Notes under the pieces: model-generated
The model's input: only the letters and a program-made list of their open reading frames with translations
Told to the model about the DNA's origin: nothing
The model's database searches: none
In this document: positions 56,552 to 64,000 of the stretch, piece by piece
Layout of the letters: every line of letters begins with the position of its first letter
How positions within the stretch are numbered: the stretch's first letter is position 1
DNA from: Sphingobacterium multivorum
GTDB lineage: Bacteria > Bacteroidota > Bacteroidia > Sphingobacteriales > Sphingobacteriaceae
NCBI RefSeq assembly: GCF_900457465.1
Contig: NZ_UAUU01000011.1
Coordinates: 992,001 to 1,056,000, forward strand
Direction of reading: 5' to 3'
Length of the DNA: 64,000 bases
Translations under genes and position numbers: made by a program

Positions 56552-56918
56552 GGCATAAATGTGAATTATACATAAGATACAGATAATTATGTATAATTGA
56601 TTAGCTTGGGATGGAAGTTGTAGAGCAGAACGTGTTCACAAGCCCACAGCAGACAATGTTTGACAATGCCTTTTGTTTTAGTCTGATAGGGTTTTTGAAT
56701 ATATTATTGTAATTGAAAAAACAATAAACTTTAAATTGTAAAAAATATGGTTTTATGTGTTTTTTTTGGTAAAATTTATTGTTTTATTAAAGTGGTGTTG
56801 TATTTTATTCTGTTTATAACGAATATTGTTGTGAGTATTTAGACAGGATCTTTCATAGGGGAAATACTGTCTAAGATGTACTGCCAATGAAATAATAAAC
56901 TGAAAAATTGATACAAAG
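56552..56918. other. AT-rich intergenic region, no gene seen
   Basis: Very AT-rich, especially 56690-56830, with no coding frame of note. It separates divergent genes and must hold the promoter of the DsbD-alpha-like gene at 56919, but no consensus element is convincing. Confidence 0.5.
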
Positions 56919-57368
56919 ATGAAAAAGATTTTATTGTTACTAACCGTGGTTATGTTCGTCGTTTCGGGCGCATTCGCTCAGATTCATAAGCCTGTTAAAT
57001 GGACTGTGGCCAGCAAAAAATTGAACAACAAGGAAGCTATGGTCTATGTGAAGGCCACTATTCAAGATGGTTGGCACATTTACTCCCAAAATGTAAAAGA
57101 CGGTGGCCCAATTCCAACATCTTTCAATTTCGGTAAAGCTGCTGACTACGTTTTGGTCGGTAAGACGGCTGAACCAAAACCGAAGATCAAACACGAAGAG
57201 GTTTTCAAAATGGATGTGGGATACTTCACCAATGAAGTGATCTTTCAGCAAAAGGTTTCGCTGACGAAAGGAACAGCAACAGTAAAAGGTACCGTGGAAT
57301 GGCAAGCTTGTGACGCTTCACAATGTCTTCCTCCAGATGAATATGCTTTTGCTGTAACGATCAAATAG
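56919..57368 (+). CDS. DsbD-alpha-like secreted thiol-redox domain protein
   Basis: 149 residues with a signal peptide ending at 'VVSGAFAQ', then one immunoglobulin-like DsbD N-terminal (alpha) domain: 'KATIQDGWHIYSQNVKDGGP', 'VGYFTNEVIFQQKV' and the terminal redox motif in 'VEWQACDASQCLPPDEYAF'. In DsbD this domain passes electrons to periplasmic partners through its Cys pair; here it is a stand-alone protein and would need a separate membrane reductant. The two cysteines C-x4-C near the C-terminus match the DsbD-alpha pattern. Confidence 0.88.
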   Translation: MKKILLLLTVVMFVVSGAFAQIHKPVKWTVASKKLNNKEAMVYVKATIQDGWHIYSQNVKDGGPIPTSFNFGKAADYVLVGKTAEPKPKIKHEEVFKMDVGYFTNEVIFQQKVSLTKGTATVKGTVEWQACDASQCLPPDEYAFAVTIK

Positions 57369-57446
57369 TTTAATAAATAAAAGCAATTAACGATCTAAAG
57401 CGATTTGGCGCTTAAGATAATTGATAGAAAAAGGAAAATTAAGGAT

Positions 57447-57477
57447 AAAGGCTAGGTAATCACACCTAGCCTTTTTT
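57447..57477 (+). terminator. Rho-independent terminator of the DsbD-alpha-like gene
   Basis: An 11-bp stem (aaaggctaggt 57447-57457 / acctagccttt 57464-57474) with a 6-base loop and six or more T residues. The stem core aggctagg recurs in the terminator at 5265 and, in part, at 31798. Confidence 0.88.
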
Positions 57478-57563
57478 GTTTAAAGGGGGCTTTTGGTATA
57501 AAAAATAAGCCCTTTGGTATAATATGTTAAATCTATTTTTTACGAAATTTTAGCTTTGTTTAA

Positions 57564-57755
57564 ATGGATTACACAAACTTACTTATGCAGGCAGATCTTT
57601 TTTTAGTGCATAGTTACCGCAAGAACCACAACCCACAGCTATATTTTCACACCATTGAAAGGGTTCGAGATATTGTAAACGCAGTAATGACCCTAAGTGA
57701 AAAATATGCCTTGACGGCCGAGGATAGAATTGCAGGAAAACAGTCATCGGTCTAA
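57564..57755 (+). pseudogene. N-terminal fragment of an HD-domain phosphohydrolase
   Basis: 63 codons. 'NLLMQADLFLVHSYRKNHNP' and 'LYFHTIERVRDIVNAVMTLS' match the first two helices of Bacteroidota HD-domain proteins, including those with a C-terminal DUF5706 region named Pycsar-effector-like. Normally the metal-binding 'AAWFHD' motif follows after 'LTAED'; here the frame ends seven codons later. The catalytic residues are absent, so it is a truncated gene rather than a working protein. The next gene begins 17 bases on. Confidence 0.6.
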
Positions 57756-57771
57756 TGTAAAGGTGTGTTTT

Positions 57772-58377
57772 ATGATAAAAATGATAAAAATAGATCGATT
57801 AAAGTTGAAGCATTGTACACTAGTTAGTTTTTTGGTCATGGGATTGTTATGTTTCGAGACCGCATGTTACGGACAAATGGGGTTTGGACTTCGGGTGGGT
57901 GGTAATATTTCGCGTGCAAGTGGCAATACATTTGGCGCCAATAGAATGGGATATCAATTGGGAGGGGATTTGATTTTTGGACTTAATAGCAAGATGGATA
58001 TTCAAGTTGAGCCTAGTTACAACTTAACCAGAATTCGTGTCAATGGTAACACGGCTTCTCTTGCTGGAGGCTTATCCAAGGGGACCCGTTCGCTGAAATA
58101 TCTCAATACACCCGTACACCTAAAAATTAATTTTACGAGAAAATTTTCAATCTTGGGTGGCCTAGACTTGAATATGTTGCTCAACGACGACAGGTATAAA
58201 CTTAATGATGGAAAACCAGCGTTCAACAGTCGTACACGGATAGGTTACGCATTAGGGATAGATCTTGGCGCGCTGTATTTTAGATACCGACAATTCAAAA
58301 AGAATAATAAAATTGTAGACAATTGGGATGCACATATTGACCAGTATCAACTGGGATTTAAAGTGCGTTTGTTTTAA
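57772..58377 (+). CDS. Outer-membrane beta-barrel protein
   Basis: 201 residues from the ATG at 57772 (57781 is an alternative). A signal peptide ends near 'ETACYGQ', followed by an 8-strand-type barrel: 'GFGLRVGGNISRASG', 'GGDLIFGLNSKMDIQVEPSY', 'LKYLNTPVHLKINFTRKF' and the terminal 'QYQLGFKVRLF' with an aromatic last residue. It fits the OMP_b-brl_2 group of small porin-like barrels. No function can be assigned. Confidence 0.82.
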   Translation: MIKMIKIDRLKLKHCTLVSFLVMGLLCFETACYGQMGFGLRVGGNISRASGNTFGANRMGYQLGGDLIFGLNSKMDIQVEPSYNLTRIRVNGNTASLAGGLSKGTRSLKYLNTPVHLKINFTRKFSILGGLDLNMLLNDDRYKLNDGKPAFNSRTRIGYALGIDLGALYFRYRQFKKNNKIVDNWDAHIDQYQLGFKVRLF

Positions 58378-58431
58378 GCTAATAGTTCCACTGGTAGGTA
58401 ACCTTTACAGACTTTCCTGTGCTGTAAGCTG

Positions 58432-58462
58432 AGCCGCTCTGATTTTGCTACATCAGGCGGCT
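58432..58462 (+). terminator. Probable terminator behind the beta-barrel gene
   Basis: agccgctctgat (58432-58443) and atcaggcggct (58452-58462) pair with one bulged base and an 8-base loop, followed by ttaatttt. It lies 54 bases after the stop. Confidence 0.65.
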
Positions 58463-58765
58463 TTAATTTTATTAATGATTTACGATTTGTTGTGGAGATG
58501 GTTATTGCTGGATATCATGGATATTTGCAGGACTAGCTCGATACACCAATCGATGTACTTGTAACGGGCTGATGGAGGATGGAGCTCCTATAGGGCTGAA
58601 GGATTTTCCCCGTTTATCAAACTAGACTGCAAATACCGGGGATGCTGATCGTGAACGTACGTTACGACAAGGGGATGCTGATATGTTAAACGAGGTTTGT
58701 ACTTCATCATGCGAAAGTTTTTAAGGAAGTTCACCTGTTATTGTTTTAGCGTATATCTTTATATA
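58463..58765. other. Intergenic stretch without a supported gene
   Basis: No gene is convincing. The word ggggatgctgat occurs twice (about 58638-58649 and 58673-58684). A short open frame at 58640-58725 on the plus strand has no start or family likeness. This may be a remnant, but I cannot say of what. Confidence 0.4.
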
Positions 58766-58805
58766 GCAACAATGTTGCATTTGTGTTGTTTTGTTTTTAC
58801 ATTTG
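58766..58805 (+). promoter_or_regulatory. Palindromic operator over a promoter of the COG0523 gene
   Basis: A perfect 13-base palindrome gcaacaatgttgc (58766-58778) is followed by tacatttg (58798-58805), an exact match to the TAnnTTTG -7 element. The tgttg half of the palindrome sits about 20 bases upstream, at the -33 position, so a bound repressor would block the promoter. COG0523 GTPases are often controlled by the zinc regulator Zur; a Zur site is a reasonable guess but the motif is not verified. Confidence 0.55.
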
Positions 58806-58821
58806 TTTAAACGAAATTACT

Positions 58822-60036
58822 ATGAGCAGCATTTCCAAAAAAGTTAAATTACCTGTCACTGTTTTAAGTGGATTTTTAGGTGCGGCAAAAACCACACTAT
58901 TGAATCATATTCTACACAATAAGGAAGGCAAGAAAGTTGCTGTTATTGTTAATGATATGAGTGAAGTGAACATTGATGCACAAGCTGTTGAACGTGAAAA
59001 TGTGCTTTCGCGAACAGAAGAAAAGTTAGTGGAGATGAGCAACGGATGTATTTGTTGTACCTTAAGGGAGGATTTGATGGTGGAGGTGGAGCGACTAGCG
59101 AAAGAAAATCGCTTTTGATTATCTTCTTATCGAGAGTACTGGTATTTCGGAGCCTATTCCAGTAGCGCAGACATTCAGTTATAGTAGTGCTGACAATGGG
59201 ATTGATCTGTCTACGTTCAGTTACATTGATACTATGGTAACTGTGGTGGACTGTTTCAATTTTGCTAAAGATTTTGGAAGCGCCGATACCTTATTAGATC
59301 GGAAACTGACGGATGACGACTATGACAATAGGGCAATTGTAAGTCTGTTGACTGATCAGATCGAATTTGCCAATGTTATCCTTTTGAATAAGGCCGATCT
59401 GGTATCTGAGGAAACTTTGGGCACTCTCGAGTCTGCTATTGGGCGGCTTCAATCCTGGAGCCAAATTAATCCGTACACAATTTGGACGTGTTGATCCAAA
59501 GGAAATTATGGGTACGAGCTCGTTTGACTTTGATGAAGCTTCCTCTTCGGCTGGATGGATCAGAGAACTTGAAAATGAACATAGCCCCGAAACAGAGGAG
59601 TATGGTATTTCATCTTTTTGTCTTTCGATCGCAACGGCCTTTCCATCCCCAGCGACTGCACAGTTATCTCAATGAGCGGTACCCACATAATATCATACGC
59701 GCTAAAGGTCTCCTCTGGTTGGCATCCCGGCCGAATCTTGCGATTAGTTTTAGTCAGGCAGGTGGCAGCGTAAGATTGGAAAGTGCAGGCTCATGGTGGA
59801 GTAGCATGCCCGAAGAGCAGCGTTATCAGTATCCCAGTTATGCCGAAATTAGCGCTGAACTTCTTAAACGTTGGCACCCGGAGTGGGAAGATCGAAAAAA
59901 TGAATTGGTATTTATAGGTCAGCATCTAGATAAAGAAAAATATCTGTCGTAGCTTGAAGAATGCCTATTGACCGAAGAAGAAGGCGATGACTGGCGTTTT
60001 ACTTGGTGGAAAGACGAATTTCCTAAAAATATTTAA
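58822..60036 (+). pseudogene. CobW/COG0523 metal-homeostasis GTPase, decayed
   Basis: A COG0523 GTPase of about 400 codons in pieces. It starts at ATG 58822 with 'LPVTVLSGFLGAAKTTLLNH', where the P-loop Gly before Lys is Ala, then the CxCC motif 'EMSNGCICCTLREDL'. One extra base near 59113-59116 (T-run), one near 59450 and one at the T-run 59611-59615 shift the frame. A TAG at 59950-59952 replaces an expected Gln codon, after which 'LEECLLTEEEGDDWRFTWWK' continues to 60036. Middle sequence such as 'VTVVDCFNFAKDFGSADTLL' and 'FANVILLNKADLV' is well kept. Family members act as zinc or other metal chaperones. Confidence 0.85.
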
Positions 60037-60099
60037 AACCATTTGTGATCGGCATCGGTTAAAAAAGTAAGTAATGTAGGTTAGATATTGTATTTTTCG

Positions 60100-60129
60100 A
60101 AGGCCAGAATTAATTTTCTGGCCTTTTTT
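60100..60129 (+). terminator. Rho-independent terminator behind the COG0523 pseudogene
   Basis: A 10-bp stem (aaggccagaa 60100-60109 / ttctggcctt 60116-60125) with a 6-base loop and a T-run. It remains well formed although the gene is broken. Confidence 0.85.
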
Positions 60130-60729
60130 ATACTGATTTGCCAGATGTTATCAAGATACGGTTATCAGCCTTCATCAATCGCGCTATTAAAAATATAGAA
60201 ATCTATCCCTAAAACGCTTAATCATGATGGTCGAAAATCATCTTTATGATTCCGAAAATTTCAAAGAGTCATAGCAAAGATGTCATGGTAAAAGAACAGT
60301 ATAGTTGAGGAACAATCATAGTCACTATGCATGATATAATTAACAATGAGCAGACTGCTTGATTTTAATAATACCTAAAAGGTTTAATTTTATACCGAAA
60401 TCAATACTGAAAAAGCATCAAAAAAGAGTAGGCTTAACTTGAATGCAATTGAACGCATGCATACGCTGGGTAATATCTTTAAACCTGGGGTGGTGAAAGG
60501 AATTGATCTGAAAAAGTAATTGATAGACTTTCAAAAAAACAGCACTGATAGTCTAAAGATAAAACTCGCTCACGCATCAAAGAGGTGAAATTAGTAACGG
60601 GATTGTCAGAATATTAGTATGTTATTTAGAATTGTTTTAAATTACTGGTTTTCTATGTATATTTGAAATACAGAAGGGCACCCTTTCAATTGAATGCTAA
60701 TTTTATATTGAATGATTATTGTTATATAA
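60130..60729. other. 600-base stretch without a supported gene
   Basis: AT-rich and full of stops. One open segment at about 60398-60522 ('RLNLNAIERMHTLGNIFKPG') has coding-like composition and ends in a stop, but lacks a start and a recognisable family; it could be a gene remnant. The last 100 bases must contain the promoter of the methyltransferase gene. Confidence 0.4.
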
Positions 60730-61416
60730 ATGAATAAAGTAGAACTGTTTGAAAATGAGCGTGCAAGTGGCTATGATCAATTTGTTGAGAGCTGGATTCC
60801 CAATTACCATTATTTTTTAGATCAGTTGCCAAAGCTCCTCCGAGAAACTGAAAACAAGGATTTACTGGTGGTAGGATGTGGTACTGGAAATGAAATAGAA
60901 CGTTTTGTCGACACAGCAGAATCTTGGACAATAACCGGGGTAGATCCGTCGCCTGAGATGATTAGCCAGGCCCTGGAAAAATTTGAAGCGGATGAGAATG
61001 TTCATCTTGTCGAAGGTGTGGTAGGTGATTTGGACGAAGAGAAACAATTTGGTGCTGCGACGCTTTTGCTTGTATTACACTTTTTAGAAGACAATGGCGA
61101 AAAATTGGTTATGCTCCAAGATATTTCCAAGAGAATGATGTCGCAAGCACCCTTGTTATTATTAGATATTACGGGCAATAAGGAGCAGATTCAACAAAAC
61201 TTGCAGTTGTTGCGGCTTCTTCTACCCAAGGGGATAGATGAAACACAGGTCGCTCAAAGATTGCGAAGAATCGAGCACGAATTGTTGCATGTCTCGGAAG
61301 AACGATTAGTCGAGCTCTGTGAAGAAGCCGGATTTGAACCTCCTGTTCGATTCTTTCAATCATCGATTTATATGGGGTGGATAACCCGAAAAAAAGATAT
61401 TATTTCCTTTTCTTAG
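60730..61416 (+). CDS. Class I SAM-dependent methyltransferase
   Basis: 228 residues. Motif I is 'DLLVVGCGTGNEIERFVDTA', followed by 'WTITGVDPSPEMISQALEKF' and 'FGAATLLLVLHFLEDNG', a typical class I fold. The C-terminal third is helical ('VAQRLRRIEHELLHVSEERL'), as in methyltransferases acting on small molecules. Substrate unknown. Its 3' end overlaps the 3' end of the convergent outer-membrane gene by 17 bases. Confidence 0.85.
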   Translation: MNKVELFENERASGYDQFVESWIPNYHYFLDQLPKLLRETENKDLLVVGCGTGNEIERFVDTAESWTITGVDPSPEMISQALEKFEADENVHLVEGVVGDLDEEKQFGAATLLLVLHFLEDNGEKLVMLQDISKRMMSQAPLLLLDITGNKEQIQQNLQLLRLLLPKGIDETQVAQRLRRIEHELLHVSEERLVELCEEAGFEPPVRFFQSSIYMGWITRKKDIISFS

Positions 61417-62353
61417 CAAAGGGATTGAAGGAAAGCCCCGCATTAATATAAAACGAAGGACCGGGATTTGCTTCCCATACATAATCGCGCTGGGTTTTGT
61501 TTTTTTCAAATACGCGTGCACGGGGTATGGTTTTTAGTCCTGATTTAAGGGTGGCAATAAAAGATCGGCCCAGGTTATGTTCATAAGTCAGACCCGAATT
61601 GATCTCCATCTGACTGAAGGTATATACTTTTTCAGCGCCCTGAAAGTTATAGAGGTAAAAGATCGTACTATTTAAATCGGAACCTATTGAAACGCGGCCA
61701 TTCCGCAAGACCTCTTTTCGAAGGTAGGCTCCTTTAGGTAAGATGACATCAAGTATCATCCCATTGGCAAATTGTTGCTTGTAGGCAAAGGTTGGTAAAA
61801 CCGGAATAATTGCTGCCGGATCTATAAAGCCGATGAGGCCCACCGCCATTTGAATCTCCCGCGTAGCTTTTAGGACCACAGTAGCAGATAATATCCCATT
61901 AATGCGTTCTATTGCTTTTTCACTCCCATTGGCAGCAACCGTTGCGGTATAAAATGCTACCTTGCCCCACAAACGTGAATAACGGGTAAGATTAAGTGAT
62001 TCGTAATGATAATGATATTGATGGGTTGACTGTATGGTGGATTGTGCGATGGGGTCTAAACGATTGGAGTTTACAGAAGTGAACTGATAGCCAATATTGG
62101 TACCCAAGTTCCAGGTTCTGCTCTTTAAAAAATTAATGTTGATACTACCTCCGGCTTGGTACATCGATTCTACTTTTGTTTTAGGTAAATCCTGACCTTG
62201 GAGCTTTGATGAATAACGGTATCCTGTATTGGATTCATAGGTCAAATTGAGGACCCGTGTTATGGGAAATTTGTCGGTAACCACAGCCCTCACTTTTTGC
62301 TGCACGCTATCTTTAGTCTGTGCGATGGACGTGGATAGGCTAAGTAACAGCAC
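61400..62353 (-). CDS. DUF6268-like outer-membrane beta-barrel protein, start truncated
   Basis: 317 residues from a GTG ending at 62353. The beginning, 'LLLSLSTSIAQTKDS', is the second half of a signal peptide; the usual Met-Lys-rich part is missing, and the frame is open only nine codons further upstream to a stop, without ATG. The body has the alternating barrel pattern: 'VLNLTYESNTGYRYSSKLQG', 'RTWNLGTNIGYQFTSVNSNR', 'NINAGLSF'-like end at 'GPSFYINAGLSFNPFAKKRK'. The upstream side abuts the cut LytS kinase. The mature protein seems intact, but secretion from this start is doubtful. Confidence 0.72.
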   Translation of the reverse strand: MLLLSLSTSIAQTKDSVQQKVRAVVTDKFPITRVLNLTYESNTGYRYSSKLQGQDLPKTKVESMYQAGGSININFLKSRTWNLGTNIGYQFTSVNSNRLDPIAQSTIQSTHQYHYHYESLNLTRYSRLWGKVAFYTATVAANGSEKAIERINGILSATVVLKATREIQMAVGLIGFIDPAAIIPVLPTFAYKQQFANGMILDVILPKGAYLRKEVLRNGRVSIGSDLNSTIFYLYNFQGAEKVYTFSQMEINSGLTYEHNLGRSFIATLKSGLKTIPRARVFEKNKTQRDYVWEANPGPSFYINAGLSFNPFAKKRK

Positions 62354-62355
62354 AA

Positions 62356-62936
62356 ATGACCACAGAGCTTATATCCTTGAAGAACCAGATTCAGCCACAT
62401 TTTTTATTCAATATGCTGAACAATGTTAAGGCTTTAATTCGAAAAGATCCGAATATGGCTACGGAGGTCATCATGAAACTATCAGACTTTCTAAGATATC
62501 AGCTCTATGAAATAATGATGATAGGACGCTTTTGAGGTCTGAAATCAACTTTATCTCCAATTTTCTAAAATTGGAGGAAATACGCCGTGATAACCTCACA
62601 ACGCGTATATCCTGCCCAGCAGAATTGGAAAAGAAAGGTATATTCCTACCACCACATCTTTTTACAGCCTTTGTTGAAAACGCAATTAAACATAGTCTAA
62701 GCGCAGGCGCTGGTGATACCTTTATTACAATTCATTTTTCTGAAGCTAATCAGCAGCTTTGTTTTGAATGTGAAAATTCGAAAGATCCCGACAGCTTATT
62801 TGTCCAAAGCAAATACAGCGGACTGGGATTGGCTAATGCCAAAAGACGACTGGATCTCCTATATAGAAATGATTATGAACTGTCGGTGTCAACGACTGAA
62901 ACATTGTATAGTGTTAAACTTACTATTCCATTATGA
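62356..62936 (+). pseudogene. LytS-type sensor kinase, N-terminus deleted and frameshifted
   Basis: The frame from 62356 begins at the catalytic core: 'LKNQIQPHFLFNMLNN' is the His_kinase motif with the phospho-acceptor His, preceded by only a few residues where several membrane helices should be. At 62510-62513 a three-A run needs one more A; then 'RSEINFISNFLKLEEIRRDN' follows, and the ATPase part 'FTAFVENAIKHSLSAGAG' and 'YSGLGLANAKRRLDLLY' is complete to 62936. The missing 5' part coincides with the missing start of the divergent outer-membrane gene. Its stop overlaps the LytTR regulator start by four bases. Confidence 0.82.
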
Positions 62937-63646
62937 ATTGCATTATTGTAGACGATGAACCCCTGGCTAGGGAAGAAATGAAAAATTTAATCGAAGAAAT
63001 TTCGTCCATTCAGATAGTCGGTACATTTTCCAACGCGATATCGGCATTAGAATGTATTAAAACAAATTCGGTGGATTTGCTTTTTCTGGATATTGAGATG
63101 CCAACGGTTAATGGACTCGATTTTGCACAGTCTCTTCCCAATGACAAGCTGGTTATCCTGACGACTGCCTATGCGCAATATGCACTGAAAAGTTACGAAT
63201 TGGATGCAATAGATTATCTGTTGAAGCCGATCAATAAAGACCGCTTAGCCAAAGCGATCGATAAAGCAATAGCCTATAAAAAATTACTAGCGTTAAAAGA
63301 AAATCAAAGTACGGTTGAGAAGGCCAGTGAGGATGCACTTTTTATTAAATCGGATAGGAAATACTATAAAATTGCATTTACTGATATTCGCTTTATAGAA
63401 GCACTCAAAGATTATGTGGTTATTTATACCCGGAACAATAAACTGATTACTGCAATGAATTTGAAGACAATTCACCAGAAACTTCCGGTGAGCCTCTTTG
63501 CACGCACCAGTAAATCCTATCTGATTAATTTGTCCTTTATTGATTCATTTGACAACCATACTGTTTACATCGACAAATTTGAAATTCCGATCGGTGAAAT
63601 CTATCGAGAAGCTTTCTTTAAACAATACACGGGAGGACTGCTGTAA
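62933..63646 (+). CDS. LytTR-family response regulator
   Basis: 237 residues. The receiver has 'CIIVDDEPLAREEMKNLIEE', phospho-Asp in 'LLFLDIEMPTVNGLDF' and Lys in 'IDYLLKPINKDRLAKAI'; the LytTR DNA-binding domain covers about 140-235 ('DIRFIEALKDYVVIYTRNNK', 'FARTSKSYLINLSFIDSFDN'). It is coupled by ATGA overlap to the LytS-type kinase, whose loss would leave it without its normal phosphate donor. Confidence 0.93.
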   Translation: MNCIIVDDEPLAREEMKNLIEEISSIQIVGTFSNAISALECIKTNSVDLLFLDIEMPTVNGLDFAQSLPNDKLVILTTAYAQYALKSYELDAIDYLLKPINKDRLAKAIDKAIAYKKLLALKENQSTVEKASEDALFIKSDRKYYKIAFTDIRFIEALKDYVVIYTRNNKLITAMNLKTIHQKLPVSLFARTSKSYLINLSFIDSFDNHTVYIDKFEIPIGEIYREAFFKQYTGGLL

Positions 63647-63658
63647 TCTACTGGCGGC

Positions 63659-63898
63659 TTAGGCAACTACAAAGCGATCCAGGAAATCAACTTGGATACC
63701 ATAACCATATAGGAACTTCGTCAGGTAGTCGATGGAGCACTCTTCTGTTTCGAACCTGAATATGGCATCCTCATCATCTAGATCGACAGTAGCATCTTGT
63801 ACTTGTGGAAGATGAGTTTTGACCAATTGCATCAAAAACTCTTTCTTGCTTTTGGTCTTTACAGAACTTTTAAAAATCAACACTTGCCTAACTTTCAT
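63659..63898 (-). CDS. Small conserved hypothetical protein
   Basis: 79 residues from the ATG ending at 63898; an ATG at 63922 would add eight. 'MKVRQVLIFKSSVKTKSKKE', then 'DATVDLDDEDAIFRFETEEC' and a hydrophobic end 'YGYGIQVDFLDRFVVA'. The beta-alpha-beta rhythm recalls ferredoxin-like folds such as HMA domains, but the CxxC is absent. Its 3' end lies 12 bases from the convergent LytTR gene. Function unknown. Confidence 0.65.
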   Translation of the reverse strand: MKVRQVLIFKSSVKTKSKKEFLMQLVKTHLPQVQDATVDLDDEDAIFRFETEECSIDYLTKFLYGYGIQVDFLDRFVVA

Positions 63899-64000
63899 CC
63901 CGACTAATTTATATGTGTTCAAAATTATTTGATACCCTTAACGTATGGGATATCGTTACAAATCTATATTCTTCATTGCTTCACGCAACCTATATTATAC

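Noticed and set aside
57564..57755. Treating the 63-residue frame as a complete small gene
   Set aside because: Its start matches longer HD-domain proteins and stops before the catalytic motif, so a truncated gene is more likely.
60398..60522. Possible small gene in the 600-base gap
   Set aside because: Coding-like residues but no start codon, no ribosome-binding site and no family; kept only as a possible remnant in the gap note.
1..64000. CRISPR array, tRNA, rRNA, prophage or insertion sequence
   Set aside because: No regularly spaced repeats, no tRNA cloverleaf or rRNA stretch, and no transposase or phage protein were recognised on either strand, although many deletions would have made a mobile element plausible.

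Overview
The window looks like a chromosomal segment of a Bacteroidota bacterium, most likely Sphingobacteriaceae (Sphingobacterium-like). The evidence is several SusC/SusD polysaccharide utilisation loci (PULs), a hybrid two-component PUL regulator, the Bacteroidota-type TamL lipoprotein next to TamB, abundant SusE-type lipoproteins, LytTR regulation and promoters of the TAnnTTTG type. I see no tRNA, rRNA, CRISPR array, intact transposase or phage module.

Layout. 1-5.3 kb: end of an alpha-mannan PUL (SusD, SusE-like lipoprotein, two GH76 alpha-1,6-mannanases). 5.3-17.3 kb: envelope and stress genes (PA2169-type four-helix protein, YihY, CsbD, SemiSWEET, the tamB-tamL pair, a PRC-barrel protein, an OmpA-domain protein). 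17.7-31.7 kb: a galactan PUL made of a hybrid regulator, a clan GH-A glycosidase, SusC, SusD, a SusE-like protein, a GH53 endo-beta-1,4-galactanase and the wreck of a GH2 beta-galactosidase. 31.8-34.8 kb: an outer-membrane protein remnant, a second PA2169-type gene and a heavily frameshifted FAD/NAD(P)-binding gene. 34.9-40.6 kb: a signalling cluster (CHASE3-GAF-kinase with three receiver domains, a lone receiver, CheR, a NarL-type regulator). 40.7-46.4 kb: an orphan SusD beside the last 66 codons of a SusC, fragments of an MscS channel and a metallophosphoesterase, and an MFS transporter plus zinc dehydrogenase. 46.5-52.5 kb: a kinase, a methyltransferase, and an operon in which two related cysteine-motif proteins flank a Met/His-rich secreted protein and a c-type cytochrome, followed by an AraC regulator. 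53-55.3 kb: the two-gene radical-SAM/TIGR03915 putative DNA-repair module. 55.4-64 kb: small stress, redox and envelope genes, a decayed COG0523 GTPase under a palindromic operator-like site, and a LytS/LytTR pair whose kinase is truncated.

The most unusual property of the window is damage. About a dozen genes are broken. Some carry one-base indels in or near homopolymers with otherwise perfect coding sense (HTCS, SusC, MFS, FAD gene). Others are cut or internally deleted, with start and end of the same gene joined (GH2, ClbS/DfsB) or two unrelated truncated genes abutting (LytS kinase/outer-membrane protein, MscS/metallophosphoesterase). The COG0523 gene has three frameshifts, a nonsense codon and an altered P-loop. 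Part of this may be sequencing or assembly error and part real decay; reads are needed to separate them. Among intact material, the strongest candidates for undescribed biology are the radical-SAM/TIGR03915 pair with its 21-bp palindrome and the cysteine-motif/cytochrome operon.
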